From Diabrotica undecimpunctata (taxonomy: Eukaryota > Arthropoda > Insecta > Coleoptera > Chrysomelidae), in NCBI RefSeq assembly GCF_040954645.1, contig NC_092803.1:119429461-119493460 (forward strand): a DNA stretch of 64,000 nucleotides, given 5' to 3'. A program made the translations under genes and the position numbers. Below, one piece after another: positions 46,562 to 55,745 of this stretch (within the stretch, counting starts at the first letter, position 1; each line of letters starts with the position of its first letter). The notes under the pieces are model-generated. The model was given only the letters and a program-made list of their open reading frames with translations, did no database searches and had not been told where the DNA came from.

Positions 46562-47085
46562 GAGATATTGATATAATTATTTAATTTATAAAAAAATCAC
46601 AAAAGAATACTTATTATTCATTACGTAATTTGTTTACCCATTTTTATTAGGACAATTAGAAACTAAAGCACAGGTATTGAATAACACATATGTGTGTTGT
46701 TTCATAATACTTTTGCTACAAATCTAACCTTAAAGACTCAGAATTTTTACAAAAACATCATCGTTGGCGTAATAACCGATATTATTATAAATATAGTAAA
46801 CACACAGGCAATTTAGTTTAGCATAATATTAGTTCGTTAGTTAATCATAATAGTCCATTTGTTCGATATGTAATTATAGTTACTCGTAAGCTGTAACGTA
46901 ATCATATAAATAAGTAATGTCATCGATAGGTTATTCCGTGTGTATATAAGTAACCAATGAATGAGATACATCACAGTTTAATACATTATTTTACCTCTGC
47001 GACAAATAAGATAGATAGTAGTTTCATAATATACCATAAGATTTGGATATGTATCCAAAAGAACATATTCGTCGATTATACATTA
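46562..47085 (+). other. Unidentified 0.5 kb insertion with promoter-like core
   Basis: The insertion separates AAATGTGG (46554-46561) from TAGCCACCACC, splitting a mariner codon block. It has no long ORF, no clear TIR or target duplication, but TATATAAG at 46943-46950 lies 30 bp before TCACAGTT (initiator-like, A at 46973). A solo LTR is possible. Confidence 0.4.
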
Positions 47086-47330
47086 TAGCCACCACCTAGC
47101 CCAGCATTTATTTCGCTTGATTTTGGTGTATGGGGCGTATTAAAACAACGTGTCTATAAAAATAACATAAACATTCGCAACCTACTATGAGAAGAAATAA
47201 ATGCTGCAGCAGTTTTTTTAGAACCAATGATGCTATTTAATATGAGATGATTTTTATGGAATATATTGACAAATGAATTAATGAAAATGGTGCACATATC
47301 GAACACTTACTTTAACAAAAAGTTTTTTTA
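47086..47330 (+). pseudogene. Mariner-like transposase fragment 2
   Basis: Residues PPSPAFISLDFGVWGVLKQR, VYKNNINIRNLLREEINAAA and NGxHIE-like end match the C-terminus ARSPDLxPLDFFLWGxLKxxVY...xxLxxRI. The SPDL Asp region reads SPAFI, so the third acidic residue is uncertain. Confidence 0.72.
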
Positions 47331-48039
47331 TTTAATTTAATTATTTCTTAATTTGGTTTGTAAACAAAATGTTTTGATTATGATTTTAATTTAACATAAA
47401 ACATAAAATTTGTAAAGTTTAATGTAAAATCCTACTATTCTGTGTTTTGTCAAATCCCATTATTAATTATCCTGCTGATATATTTATTTTATTTAATATT
47501 TCGTTAACTATTAACTTTAGTTAAAGGTATTTTATACCAAAATTTATATTTATTAGTATTTTTGTCTATTTTTCCTTCGTTGCCTTTAGTAATTGCTTTA
47601 AATCAGAATTATGCAGCTGATTTGTAAATCTGCGATTATCTCGAAGTTATTAATAAGTATACTTTTTTTTTGTTAAAATAATGTATCTTTAATATTTTTT
47701 ATCACAAATACAGGTATCTCAAAGAGAAAAAAAGGTTAAGTGCAAATTTATGCCACATATGTGGCATATGTGGCGCCCTCTATCAGCTACATCCAAGTTT
47801 GCATCAAATTATAATTTCTCATATCTAAATGCACCCAGCTGTAAACTTTTATGCATAAATGTTTACAAACATGAAAGTTATAGCGAAAAATAAAATTTTA
47901 AATTTTAAAATTTTAAGATCGAATCTTAATTTGCGACATAGGATAAAACAAATATATTAAGATAGCAATAACAAACTAGGCGACTACCAAAATTGCACTA
48001 CACAGCATCTTCGTTATTATTGAACGTATGGTTATGGTT

Positions 48040-48330
48040 ATGATGATGGTAGATCGGAGTAGGGACCAACTGTGAGCCTTTCAGATACTTAGAAATAAAT
48101 AGTACTAAAGAGCCCTCCAATCACAGGTTTGAGTTCCACAGGCAGAGTAGATGAGCCCTGTATTGCCAGGGCGTCAGCCCGTTCGTTCCCATCCATGCCT
48201 GTTTGTCTCGGTACACATAACAAGTTACCCCTATTGGTCAGCGCATTATCAGTAAGTGCTCTTGCAATAATTGCTGATGTTGATTTTTGCACTTTAAAAC
48301 TCAAAAACCAGCTTAGAGTATCCTAACCGA
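48040..48330 (-). pseudogene. RNase H fragment of a LINE
   Basis: The frame SAIIARALTDNAL ... LLCVPRQTGMDGNERADALA ... STLPVELKPVIGG matches the RNase H C-terminus WVPGHxGxxGNExADxLAxxG of I/R1/LOA-type LINEs. The catalytic His is replaced (PRQTG for PGHTG). Confidence 0.72.
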
Positions 48331-48365
48331 TGCTAGAATACACCTAATACATTTCTTTATGTTTT

Positions 48366-48785
48366 TCAAGAATTTAATATGGATTCTTCGATAATTCTTT
48401 GCCTTATGTTTGCAACACTTGCTTGTTTAGTTTTATAAATTTTACTTTTAAAGTATGCCAAATAAAAATAATCGTCAGGATAAAAACGAGCGAACGAGAA
48501 ACATCCAGAAAATGCCTGATCTAAAGAACGCCGAACAGTTACAGCAAAATAAGCTAGAGCTTCGTTTTCTTCAAACCCCATTTTATTAGAATTGGCTCCA
48601 AAACTATTTTTCAGGGCAGATATAATTTCAGTACTAAATAGCAGTTCATAATTATTTAAATTTTTAACATTGTTTTCACGTATCCACTGTGGATTTACCT
48701 CAATTCAATACTTTAAATTTGCCCGATTTACATTCCCACAGAGTGTAAATATTGCTTCGTCGGAAACACATTTTTACCGAAGATC
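48366..48785 (-). pseudogene. Mariner transposase remnant
   Basis: Minus strand: SDEAIFTLCGNVNRANLKY and NPQWIRENN (the SDE..F.L.G.VNR.N.RYW..ENP block with the first catalytic Asp), then AYFAVTVRRSLDQAFSG, DDYFYLAYFKSKIYKTKQAS and NIRQRIIEE (the DYFLWGxxKxxVY...L..RI block). About 60 residues in the middle are missing or replaced. Confidence 0.72.
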
Positions 48786-49017
48786 TCATCATTATTATTA
48801 CACGACTAAAATGTAGACTTTAATCGTAGTCAACTTTATAATTCTTGCAACAACTGGATTTTGTAGGGTTTAAATTAATTCTTATGTAAAACACGTAAGT
48901 CTGAAGAATGACCTACATAATGTATTTGTGTAGTTTTGCGTAAGGATGTATGTGGATTTTTGTCGAAACTCTGCATTCAATCTAAAGTTTTTATAATTTA
49001 AATGGGAATAAGCCACA
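48786..49017. other. Unassigned spacer
   Basis: No feature recognised. Confidence 0.35.
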
Positions 49018-49169
49018 ATTAAAGGTTAAAGTAAATTTATTGACGTTTCAATTTCCACTTCGGAAATCGTTCTCAAAATACAAACCTTTCTCAAAACTAA
49101 TGTTTGTGTTTTAAGAACGATTTCCGAATTGAAAATTGAAACGTCAATAAATTTACTTTAACCTTTAAT
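49018..49169. mobile_element. Snapback MITE, 152 bp
   Basis: Two arms of about 68 bp, left ATTAAAGGTTAAAGTAAATT and its near-perfect inverted copy on the right, contain GACGTTTCAATTTCC and CGGAAATCGTTCT and meet at a loop of about 15 bp. No coding capacity. Confidence 0.9.
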
Positions 49170-49972
49170 AGTTGCTTATTTCTTTTAAACAATAATTACT
49201 TTAAAATGTCACAAGACAACAGACAAAAGATCTTCAGAACAATATCTAAAGTTTTATTGTAATGTATAACAGTTCGTGATCTATCTGTTCGAATGCCACC
49301 TTTTATTCGTTCAGTTTCCTCAAAGCGCTTTGCAATTTTTTGTACCGTCGTCTTATGATAGAAAAATGAATTGGGAGAGTATTACTGAACAAGTTAGGTA
49401 CTTTACAATTCGGTCTTTTTTTATTAAAAACTTTCTTTATTTTAACTCATAAAATAACTATTAGCTTTAGTTATTAATACAATTTATTTTACAAAGCTTT
49501 TTAACAAACGTCAAGCTATTGTTAGTTTTAAAAATTATTGTCAAAATCACAGAACTCTAACTTTACTGAATTCCTTCAAAATTCTTTGGCACTAAGAAGT
49601 TTTATTTATTTAAGACCTTCACGACCAGACAAAATACCAAGTGTTAGTTATTGTTGAACTCGTATTGAAGTAGGAATTCCAATAATAATACAATCTACAG
49701 AGTATTTTATATAGAAAACCAAAGTGATTAATAATATCAAAAAAACCTTAAAGCTGGCAACATTGCAAGAATCACATTTAATATCTTTATATTACAGAAT
49801 AGGCGTATCTTAGTTCCTGTTCAATTCGGACCATCCATTTAAGAGATAATTAGGCGTTTTCAGACTTTTAATCCACTCTGTATATACAGGATGGTGAATC
49901 GTCAAATTGGCCATAGGAAACCCAGTGGAAAATTTTAAATTATTAAATTCCTGCTTCCCTATATTTCCTGCA
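49170..49972. other. Unassigned spacer
   Basis: A TATACAGGATGGTGAATCG sequence near 49884 resembles a mariner-type end; no partner found. Confidence 0.35.
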
Positions 49973-50364
49973 AGAGTGTTTTTTGACTTACGGAAGAAAC
50001 GACTTATAATAGAAAATAAGAAAAACCAAATATAGAAAAGATGTGAAAATATTGCTAAATGTTTCTTGACTTACGGAAGAAACAGCTTAGCAAAAAAATG
50101 GAAAAATGACATAGACAAATATATAAGTATTTTCTTAACTTACGGAAGAAAATATCTTAGATAAAATATCAGAAATAATAATGCGATATGAAAATATTTC
50201 TAAGGGTTCTTTTGACTTACCGGAAAAGAACGACTTAGACACACAATAAAATAACAAGTCAGATATCAGAGAAATATTTCTAAGAGCTCTTTGACTTACC
50301 GAAAAGAACTACTTAGATACAAAGTACAAAATCAAATATATAAAATAGAAAAGGCAAGATAAAT
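49973..50364. repeat. Array of covarying stem-loops, left part (five units)
   Basis: Units of about 70-80 bp each contain a hairpin: about 49973-50006, 50055-50090, 50124-50160, 50200-50238 and 50280-50316. Loops read GACTTACGG, AACTTACGG or GACTTACCGG; outer arms read CTAAG...CTTAG. Inner stems differ yet stay paired: GTTTCTT/AAGAAAC, TATTTTCTT/AAGAAAATA, GTTCTTTT/AAAAGAAC. Between hairpins the sequence is AT-rich and less conserved. Confidence 0.85.
50361..50364. repeat. AAAT target duplication, left
   Basis: AAAT immediately before the terminal GAAGAGTG; same four bases at 52719-52722. Confidence 0.8.
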
Positions 50365-50600
50365 GAAGAGTGTCCAAGCTAAGTGATCTAAGTGCCAAAA
50401 CATAAAATTTTGTTTTTATTCAATCAATATGATCTATGTTCCTATGCCAATGTCCCCCTATGAGATCTACGTGCTAACTTCACTCTAGTGATTGCAAACG
50501 AAGCCCAAAGATGTAGCCGCCTGTAAGTCCGAGATCATGTGCTGTGCTAATTGATCTAAGTGCCATTTACAGGTTGACGTATTGTCGTTAGAATCGATTG

Positions 50601-50768
50601 ATGAATTTGTGTTTTAAAGTAAATACAATGGATTCTAGTGCGTTTGATGATAAAAAGAAAACAATATCGTCAAGAAAAAAACAAAGTGAAGCTAGATTAA
50701 GTGGAAAACCCTACATTACACAAAAATGTAAGCTGCAAAAACTTGGAAAGGCCATTCCAAAAAATGAG
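50601..50768 (+). CDS. Sola-like transposase gene, probable first exon
   Basis: The frame from ATG at 50601, or more likely 50628 (AATACAATGG context), encodes a basic segment MDSSAFDDKKKTISSRKKQS and CKLQKLGKAIPKNE. It would end at the donor-like GAG/GTTAGT (50768/50769) in phase 0. The acceptors available upstream of the second frame (after 50913 or 50919) leave exon 2 in phase 2, and joining in phase 0 meets an early stop, so either another donor (for example GTAAGC at 50728 with an acceptor ending 50921) is used or the gene is broken here. The short lysine-rich N-terminus is usual in related proteins. Confidence 0.5.
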
Positions 50769-50921
50769 GTTAGTACGAGATTTTTAACAGATATTTCGCT
50801 TGAAATTTGTGAATAGCTACCTAAAACTTTTTTTATTGCTACTTTGGCTTTGTTGATATGATATATTATCATGAGATTTTTCTATTTTAAATCACGTGCA
50901 AATGTAAATTCAGCTGTAGAG
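50769..50921 (+). other. Probable intron of the Sola-like gene
   Basis: About 150 bp, T-rich near its 3' end, with GTTAGT at the left and TTCAG / TGTAG at the right. Exact borders unresolved because of the phase conflict. Confidence 0.4.
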
Positions 50922-50923
50922 AC

Positions 50924-52348
50924 GTGGTTGATATGAAAATTAAGCTTTTCGACTTGTATCATGGCCTTGAACTCAACGAGCAAGGTAGCTATCTCATGGG
51001 ATTATTGCAAGTTTTACCAATCCAACGTCGCCGCAATGGTAGTTCTGGTGATTCATCAGAAAGTAGACGACAGTGTACCGTAGCTTTTTTTGTTCCAGAT
51101 GGGGAAGGTAATGTGAAAAGAGTTTGTAAAAAAACGTTTTTGGAAATATTTGCTATAAGTCCGCAAAAGATTACTACGCTTGTTAGGCGTAAAAAGGAGG
51201 GACATACAACCTTTAAGGATAAACGAGGAGGTGTTAGAAAATTTAAGTATACTCTTCATGACAGACAGATGGTAAATAATCACATCAATAGCTTCCCGAG
51301 GGACGAGAGCCACTACAGTCGTTCAAAAAGTGAAAAGGAATATCTCAGTCCAGACCTCAATGTTAATAAGCTATACAACTCTTTTAAAATAAAACATCCT
51401 GACAGCACCACAACATACAAATTCTATAGGAAAGTTTTTATGAAGGATTTTCCGAATCTTTCTTTTAGAAAACCTAGAGTTGACACCTGTAAGACTTATG
51501 ATTTACTTTTTTTAAGAATCAAGGACAAAGACCTTAGTATATCCAGAAAAGCTAAAAATGAGTTGGAATTACATCATAGAAAAACAGATAAAGCTCTTAA
51601 TGTTTTTCAAGAAGATAGTACGAGCAGTACTCTTCCAGGTAGCGATACCTGTACCATTACCATGGATCTACAAAAAGTATTTTCGCTTCCCAAATTGACG
51701 CATAGTAGTATGTATTACAGCCGTCAATTGTCATGCTACAATTTTGGAATACACATGCAAGATACTGCAGATGGGATAATGTGCATCTGGCATAAAGGAC
51801 AATCGGGTCGTGGTGGGAACCAAATGGCATCATGTCTTTTACAAGCCTTGAATACAGGAGAGCTTTCAACTTATAAGCGAAAACTATGTATATGGAGCGA
51901 CAACTGTGCAATTCAACTGAAAAACCGAATGTTTATCTTCTTATACATTTTCTTAGTAGCTAATGGACATTTTGATACCATTGATCATAAATTTTTAGTT
52001 TCCGGTCATAGCTTTTCATCTTCAGATAGAAATTTTGCTTTTATAGAGAAACGAGCAAAATGTTCCAAGCTTCAAACAGTAAACGATTTAAAAACTGTAA
52101 TTGCTGCTGCTAGACCTTCCAGACCTTACAGACTTTTAGATATGGGAGAATGTACTTTCTTTGATTTCGATAAAATATCATCAGAATGTATAGATACATC
52201 TAAACTTGGTATTACTCAAGCATCGTGGTTACGTGTGACGAAAGAAGAGCCGGGAACAGTGTGGTACAAGAAAAATTTTAGTGACTTAATTGGATGGGAG
52301 AAGTGTCGTGTATTAAAAAAAGGTGTGACTGTCCAAAAGTTAAAGTAG
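50924..52348 (+). CDS. Sola-like transposase, main exon (474 codons, uninterrupted)
   Basis: The longest frame in the window. It resembles insect transposase-like proteins that carry a DUF7869-type domain and are listed as uncharacterised. Order: HGLELNEQGSYLMGLL and KKTFLEIFAISPQKI (a conserved N-terminal region, residues about 13-84), a basic linker, then a probable RNase H-fold core: CTITMDLQKVFSLPKL (Asp248), YYSRQLSCYNFGIH, GRGGNQMASCLLQAL, LCIWSDNC (Asp326), KNRMFIFLYIFLV, IDHKFLVSGHSFSSSDRNFA (His361-Ser363, Asp368) and IEKRAK (Glu375). Asp248, Asp326 and Asp368 or Glu375 are my candidates for the DDE/D triad. No stop or frameshift in 1.4 kb, unlike every other element here, suggests recent activity. 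The frame opens without its own ATG near the start (first ATG is at 50933), fitting an upstream exon. AATAAA follows at 52383. Confidence 0.85.
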   Translation: MVDMKIKLFDLYHGLELNEQGSYLMGLLQVLPIQRRRNGSSGDSSESRRQCTVAFFVPDGEGNVKRVCKKTFLEIFAISPQKITTLVRRKKEGHTTFKDKRGGVRKFKYTLHDRQMVNNHINSFPRDESHYSRSKSEKEYLSPDLNVNKLYNSFKIKHPDSTTTYKFYRKVFMKDFPNLSFRKPRVDTCKTYDLLFLRIKDKDLSISRKAKNELELHHRKTDKALNVFQEDSTSSTLPGSDTCTITMDLQKVFSLPKLTHSSMYYSRQLSCYNFGIHMQDTADGIMCIWHKGQSGRGGNQMASCLLQALNTGELSTYKRKLCIWSDNCAIQLKNRMFIFLYIFLVANGHFDTIDHKFLVSGHSFSSSDRNFAFIEKRAKCSKLQTVNDLKTVIAAARPSRPYRLLDMGECTFFDFDKISSECIDTSKLGITQASWLRVTKEEPGTVWYKKNFSDLIGWEKCRVLKKGVTVQKLK

Positions 52349-52382
52349 ACAGAGCTCTTGGGTTTTTCTGGTGTTCAGCAAA

Positions 52383-52388
52383 TAAACG
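52383..52388 (+). promoter_or_regulatory. Poly(A) signal of the Sola-like gene
   Basis: AATAAA 35 bp after the stop codon. Confidence 0.5.
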
Positions 52389-52718
52389 AAAGTAAAAAAA
52401 AGACCTTCGCGCCATGCTAGAATTCATTAACCACGAAAATAGAGCATTTTTCACCTCTATTTTAGATATTTAGTCAAATATTATTCCTGTGGACTTAGAT
52501 CATTTCCATTTTTTTTTTTTCATTTATTGAGTATTACTTAGTTTGTTTAGTATATTAACACCGAAAATTTGTTATACGTTATTTAGGTACTTGTTAATGA
52601 AGCGGAATTTCCATAAACACTTATATATTTGTTTTATTTTTTTGGTTAATAAAGTTTTTTTTTTATTTCTAGCAATTGTTAATTTTGGTACTTAGATCAC
52701 TTAGCTCGGCCACTCTTC

Positions 52719-52980
52719 AAATATTCCTAAGTGTTCTTAACTTACGGAAGAACAGCTTAGATACAAATACAAGAAAATAAACAATCAAAAATAATCAAAT
52801 AAAATAGCAAACAATCAGTACATGAACAAATATGTAATATTCTAACCTGAAAAGGTCTGAATATACAATAATGCTAAAATAAAATGGTATATAGGAAATC
52901 AGAAATAAAACAATAACTTAGTAGGAACAATAATAGCACCGACTAGGTCTACAGTAGAAGAGGCAAGCTCGACTGACCGA
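52719..52980. repeat. Hairpin array, right part (one clear unit)
   Basis: The sixth stem-loop at 52727-52760 has arms CTAAGTGTTCTT / AAGAACAGCTTAG and loop AACTTACGG. After it the sequence becomes AT-rich without another clear unit. AAAT at 52719-52722 is the right target duplication of the transposon. Confidence 0.8.
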
Positions 52981-53003
52981 TGAGAGAAAATCTACCTGCT
53001 TTT

Positions 53004-53199
53004 ATGTAAAACAAATCCTTTGTTTTACGTAGCTAAAGTGGAATTTCCCTGCATCGAGTCAATTAGAAATTTGGATTTGGCCAAACTTGGAATTCCCAAG
53101 TATTTTGACCAATATCCAAATTTCTTGATGCGTCCGGCACGGCTGTCAGCTCCCGGCTGACACGCCTCCGGAGGACATCTAAAACCATTCAAAAATGGT
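53004..53199. repeat. Cluster of four consecutive hairpins
   Basis: Stem 1: GTAAAACAAA/TTTGTTTTAC (53006-53015, 53019-53028). Stem 2, compound: GCATC/GATGC, AGAAATTTGGAT/ATCCAAATTTCT, TTGG/CCAA, ACTTGG/CCAAGT, spanning 53051-53131. Stem 3, GC-rich: GTCC/GGAC outer and GTCAGC/GCTGAC inner, 53132-53176. Stem 4: ACCATT/AATGGT, 53184-53199. Almost every base of this 196-bp stretch lies in or next to a stem. Confidence 0.85.
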
Positions 53200-53200
53200 A

Positions 53201-54534
53201 CAAAAATTATTAGTGGAGAATTATACTACACTGCATCATTAGTAATTCCCATGTCTAATGGTTTGATAAGTGTTTACAGAAATTTAATAAAAAAGATTTT
53301 TCCCAACCTATTAAGATCTAAGAACTATTCTGATTGGCTTAACTGAGCGGCTGTGAAATGTAGAGGAAAGTAAAACTTTAATTATCTTAACATTTTTAGA
53401 TCCAAGATTTAAAACGTTTGGATTTTCTGGAATAAATTCAGGTGTGAATCCCAAACAATGTATTATAACAGCAGTTTCAGAAAAATATGTAGAAGAACTT
53501 ATATACGCAAAAAAAATATTTCAGCAACAGATTTATGTCCTGAAACAACATCAACTATTTCCACTGATAGTGATGAACTCTCAATCTGAAGCTCTTTCGG
53601 CAAGTCTGTGACAGTAGCTCAACCTCGGGAAACCAGCAAATCTCGTGCCATTAGTGAGTTACAAAGATTTTTGGAGGATGAAATTATACCAAGAAATAAT
53701 TTATCGATATTAGCAAAAGAAAAATTATGTGCTCTGGTTTCCTCAGTGAAAGGCTGTTTTCAAAAGCTGGGCAAGTACTAAATTAAAGAAGAACTATACT
53801 CAGTGATAAGAAAACCAAAATGTTATTATTTCTAAACATGAGTTACCAATATTGTGATAATATTGAATAATAATAAATTCAAAATGCTGCAGCATGCTGG
53901 TTGGATATTTTTTAGTATTGTACCTCAAAACAGTAAATTAAGTGATATAATCGAGGTATAACCTAATATCGAGGCTAAAATTAGATAAATTATAACTAAT
54001 TTGCCCATGCAACTTTCAAAAAAAAAAAATAAAAAATGATAAATACTAACTACTCGCAATAATACCCAAACATAATTAAAAAAACCAACACATTTCTTAA
54101 GCATCAGGTTTTATTCTAGAGAAATATTTTTATTTAAGTAGGTACAATAATTTTCACAAATATTTTATATTACAAGTTTATGTGGTTTATTTTATTTTTA
54201 TTGATTCATTTTTTGTTGTTTCAGAAATAAATAATTATTATTATCATTAACATTATTTTTATCATAATAATACTCGTTCGCCGTCACTGCTAATTTCGTA
54301 ACTATAACAATGTGAGATCATAAATAAGATGCCTACAATAAGACTGCGATCATTCTTTCTATCCCAATAATGTTCACCTTCGCTGCTAATATTATATCGC
54401 TACCTGCTATTAACCGTTATGTGATATATGAAATCGCAACAAAACTGCGATCGCAATAGCAAGTAAAAATAGCAGCGATTTAAAAATAGCAATCACAAAT
54501 AGCTATTGAAAAATAGCGACTTTGCTCATCACTA
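53201..54534 (+). mobile_element. hAT transposon #2, 3' half
   Basis: Plus-strand transposase C-terminus followed by about 670 bp of non-coding sequence ending in a hAT-type terminus: read inward from 54534 it is TAGTGATGAGCAAAGTCGCT. The left end and most of the transposase are missing; the fragment abuts the hairpin cluster. Confidence 0.75.
53205..53860 (+). pseudogene. hAT #2 transposase C-terminal remnant (ZBED1-like)
   Basis: Broken frames read SGELYYTASLVIPMSNGLIS, LTFLDPRFKTFGFSGINS, SRAISELQRFLEDEIIPRNN, LSILAKEKLCALVSSVKGCF and QKLGK. This is the hAT C-terminal half (LDPRFK block, E..YL.......L...WW..., PSxRxFSxAG) with the PSERLFSKAG motif damaged (VKGCFQKLGK). Confidence 0.75.
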
Positions 54535-55620
54535 GTAGACACACTTAGAAAGAAAATGCACAGAGAAGGTAACACAGAGACGATAATGAGCGAAGCGCCC
54601 CACGAGAAGTAGGCCTTTTCTCAACGAGTGCCCACCGAGAAGTGAAGTTCTTCCCTCCAAAAATTTGCGAAACTACCCAAGAAGGTGGGATATCTCCCAC
54701 TCAAAAAAGTTAGGACAGTATCCATTTCTGAGAAAGTAAAGTTCTAACGACTATCGGAAAATTCGAGGTAAATACAGTACTAATAACTTGAAACGTGACG
54801 AAATTAAAATCTTCTGAATTACGTTTTTTTCAGAGAAATTACTACACCGTGCCTTCGGCGATATTTAATAAATCTATCAAAAGAAACAGACGAAACCGGA
54901 ATGAGATTAACTAAGAATTAACCGAACCGGCGTCTTTAAATAAGTAAGTAGATTCTTCCGTAATATTTCGGTAATTTTCAATAAAATTTTCTAATGTTCA
55001 ACACGACCACCCGCGTATATTCATATTTGCAATTACGGCCATCGGCGTTTCATCCACAGGGGTAAAGGGATTAGAAATAATTTTATATATTAATTGTAAA
55101 AAAATGTTACACATTATTATATGGGACTTAACGACGATTGATTGTAATGAGAAATAAATTTTACATATTTATGTTTGATTTTTCGAGTTTGATTCAGATT
55201 GATTGATTCAGAAATCGTTTTTTACTTTTTTTAATTCATTCCTTGACTTTACGGTAAACATTTTTGAATTTCTAATTACAAGTTCAAGAAAAATCTAATT
55301 TTTCATTGGTTTGTTTATAAAGTTTTATCAGTTTTACGGGACATTTCCCGGATTATTTTCATAAGTACTCATCTGCTGACTAGAATTAGACTGTCGTTAT
55401 ATTGTCTTCATTCTCGATTAGATCGTTTTTGATCTTTTTAAACTACTAGAACCTTCTGCTGGTTACGCAACGTCTTTACTATAAAATGTTTTAGCAACAT
55501 CGTTAATCTGAGAGTCGCAAATTTTTAAAATAAGTCATAAATAGTCTATACCAAAAACCAAAAAAAAAATTTTTTTTTAAAAAGACAAGGTTTTTTTAAC
55601 TTGGCTAAAGTGCTAATCAG
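54535..55620. other. Unassigned 1.1 kb region
   Basis: Less AT-rich at its left end, with a hairpin GTGGGA/TCCCAC at 54685-54700 and repeated GAGAAGT words. A T-run ending in CAG near 54832 looks like a splice acceptor, followed by a 27-codon frame (NYYTVPSAIFNKSIKRNRRN). No family recognised. Confidence 0.4.
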
Positions 55621-55745
55621 ACCCAAGAACCTTCCTCCTTTTTCCGGGCTTAGGACCGGCAACAAGATCATTGAGTTAGTATGTCAATGATCCTGTAGGC
55701 GGAGTTAAAAAACCTGGACTTACCGAGATACAAAACTACTTCGCT
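55621..55745. repeat. Possible LINE leader or other dispersed repeat with hairpin
   Basis: A compositionally distinct block (TTTTTCCGGGCTTAGGACCG ... GTAGGCGGAGTTAAAAAACC) with an exact 9-bp hairpin GATCATTGA/TCAATGATC at 55666-55674 and 55684-55692. I recall similar leader sequences in insect LINEs but cannot confirm. Confidence 0.35.

Larger units (their letters stand above)
45747..48005 (+). mobile_element. Mariner-like transposon with very long TIRs, interrupted
   Basis: The left end starts CAGGGTGGTCCTTAAGTAAT after TA. Sequences at 45870-46030 recur inverted at 47700-47890 (for example AATTTAAAATTTTATTTTTC, and GATAGAGGGCGCCACATATG before a CCACATGTGTGG palindrome). The right end is near 48005 but diverged. 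Inside are a LINE tail, two transposase pieces and an unidentified 0.5 kb insertion. Confidence 0.72.
50365..52718 (+). mobile_element. DNA transposon, Sola-like, with 34-bp TIRs and 4-bp target duplication
   Basis: TIRs begin GAAGAGTG and include AGCTAAGTGATCTAAGT; left 50365-50398 and right 52685-52718 match at 31 of 34 positions. AAAT flanks both ends, and joining the flanks restores a hairpin-array unit. GATCTAAGTGCCA-like motifs recur inside at 50553 and inverted at 52494. One plus-strand transposase-like gene fills the 2354 bp. A 4-bp AT-rich duplication is what I recall for the Sola superfamily; the family assignment is inference. Confidence 0.88.

Noticed and set aside
49973..50364. 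CRISPR-like look of the spaced repeats
   Set aside because: Insect DNA, irregular spacing, diverged repeats and AT-rich related intervals rather than unique spacers; no cas genes.
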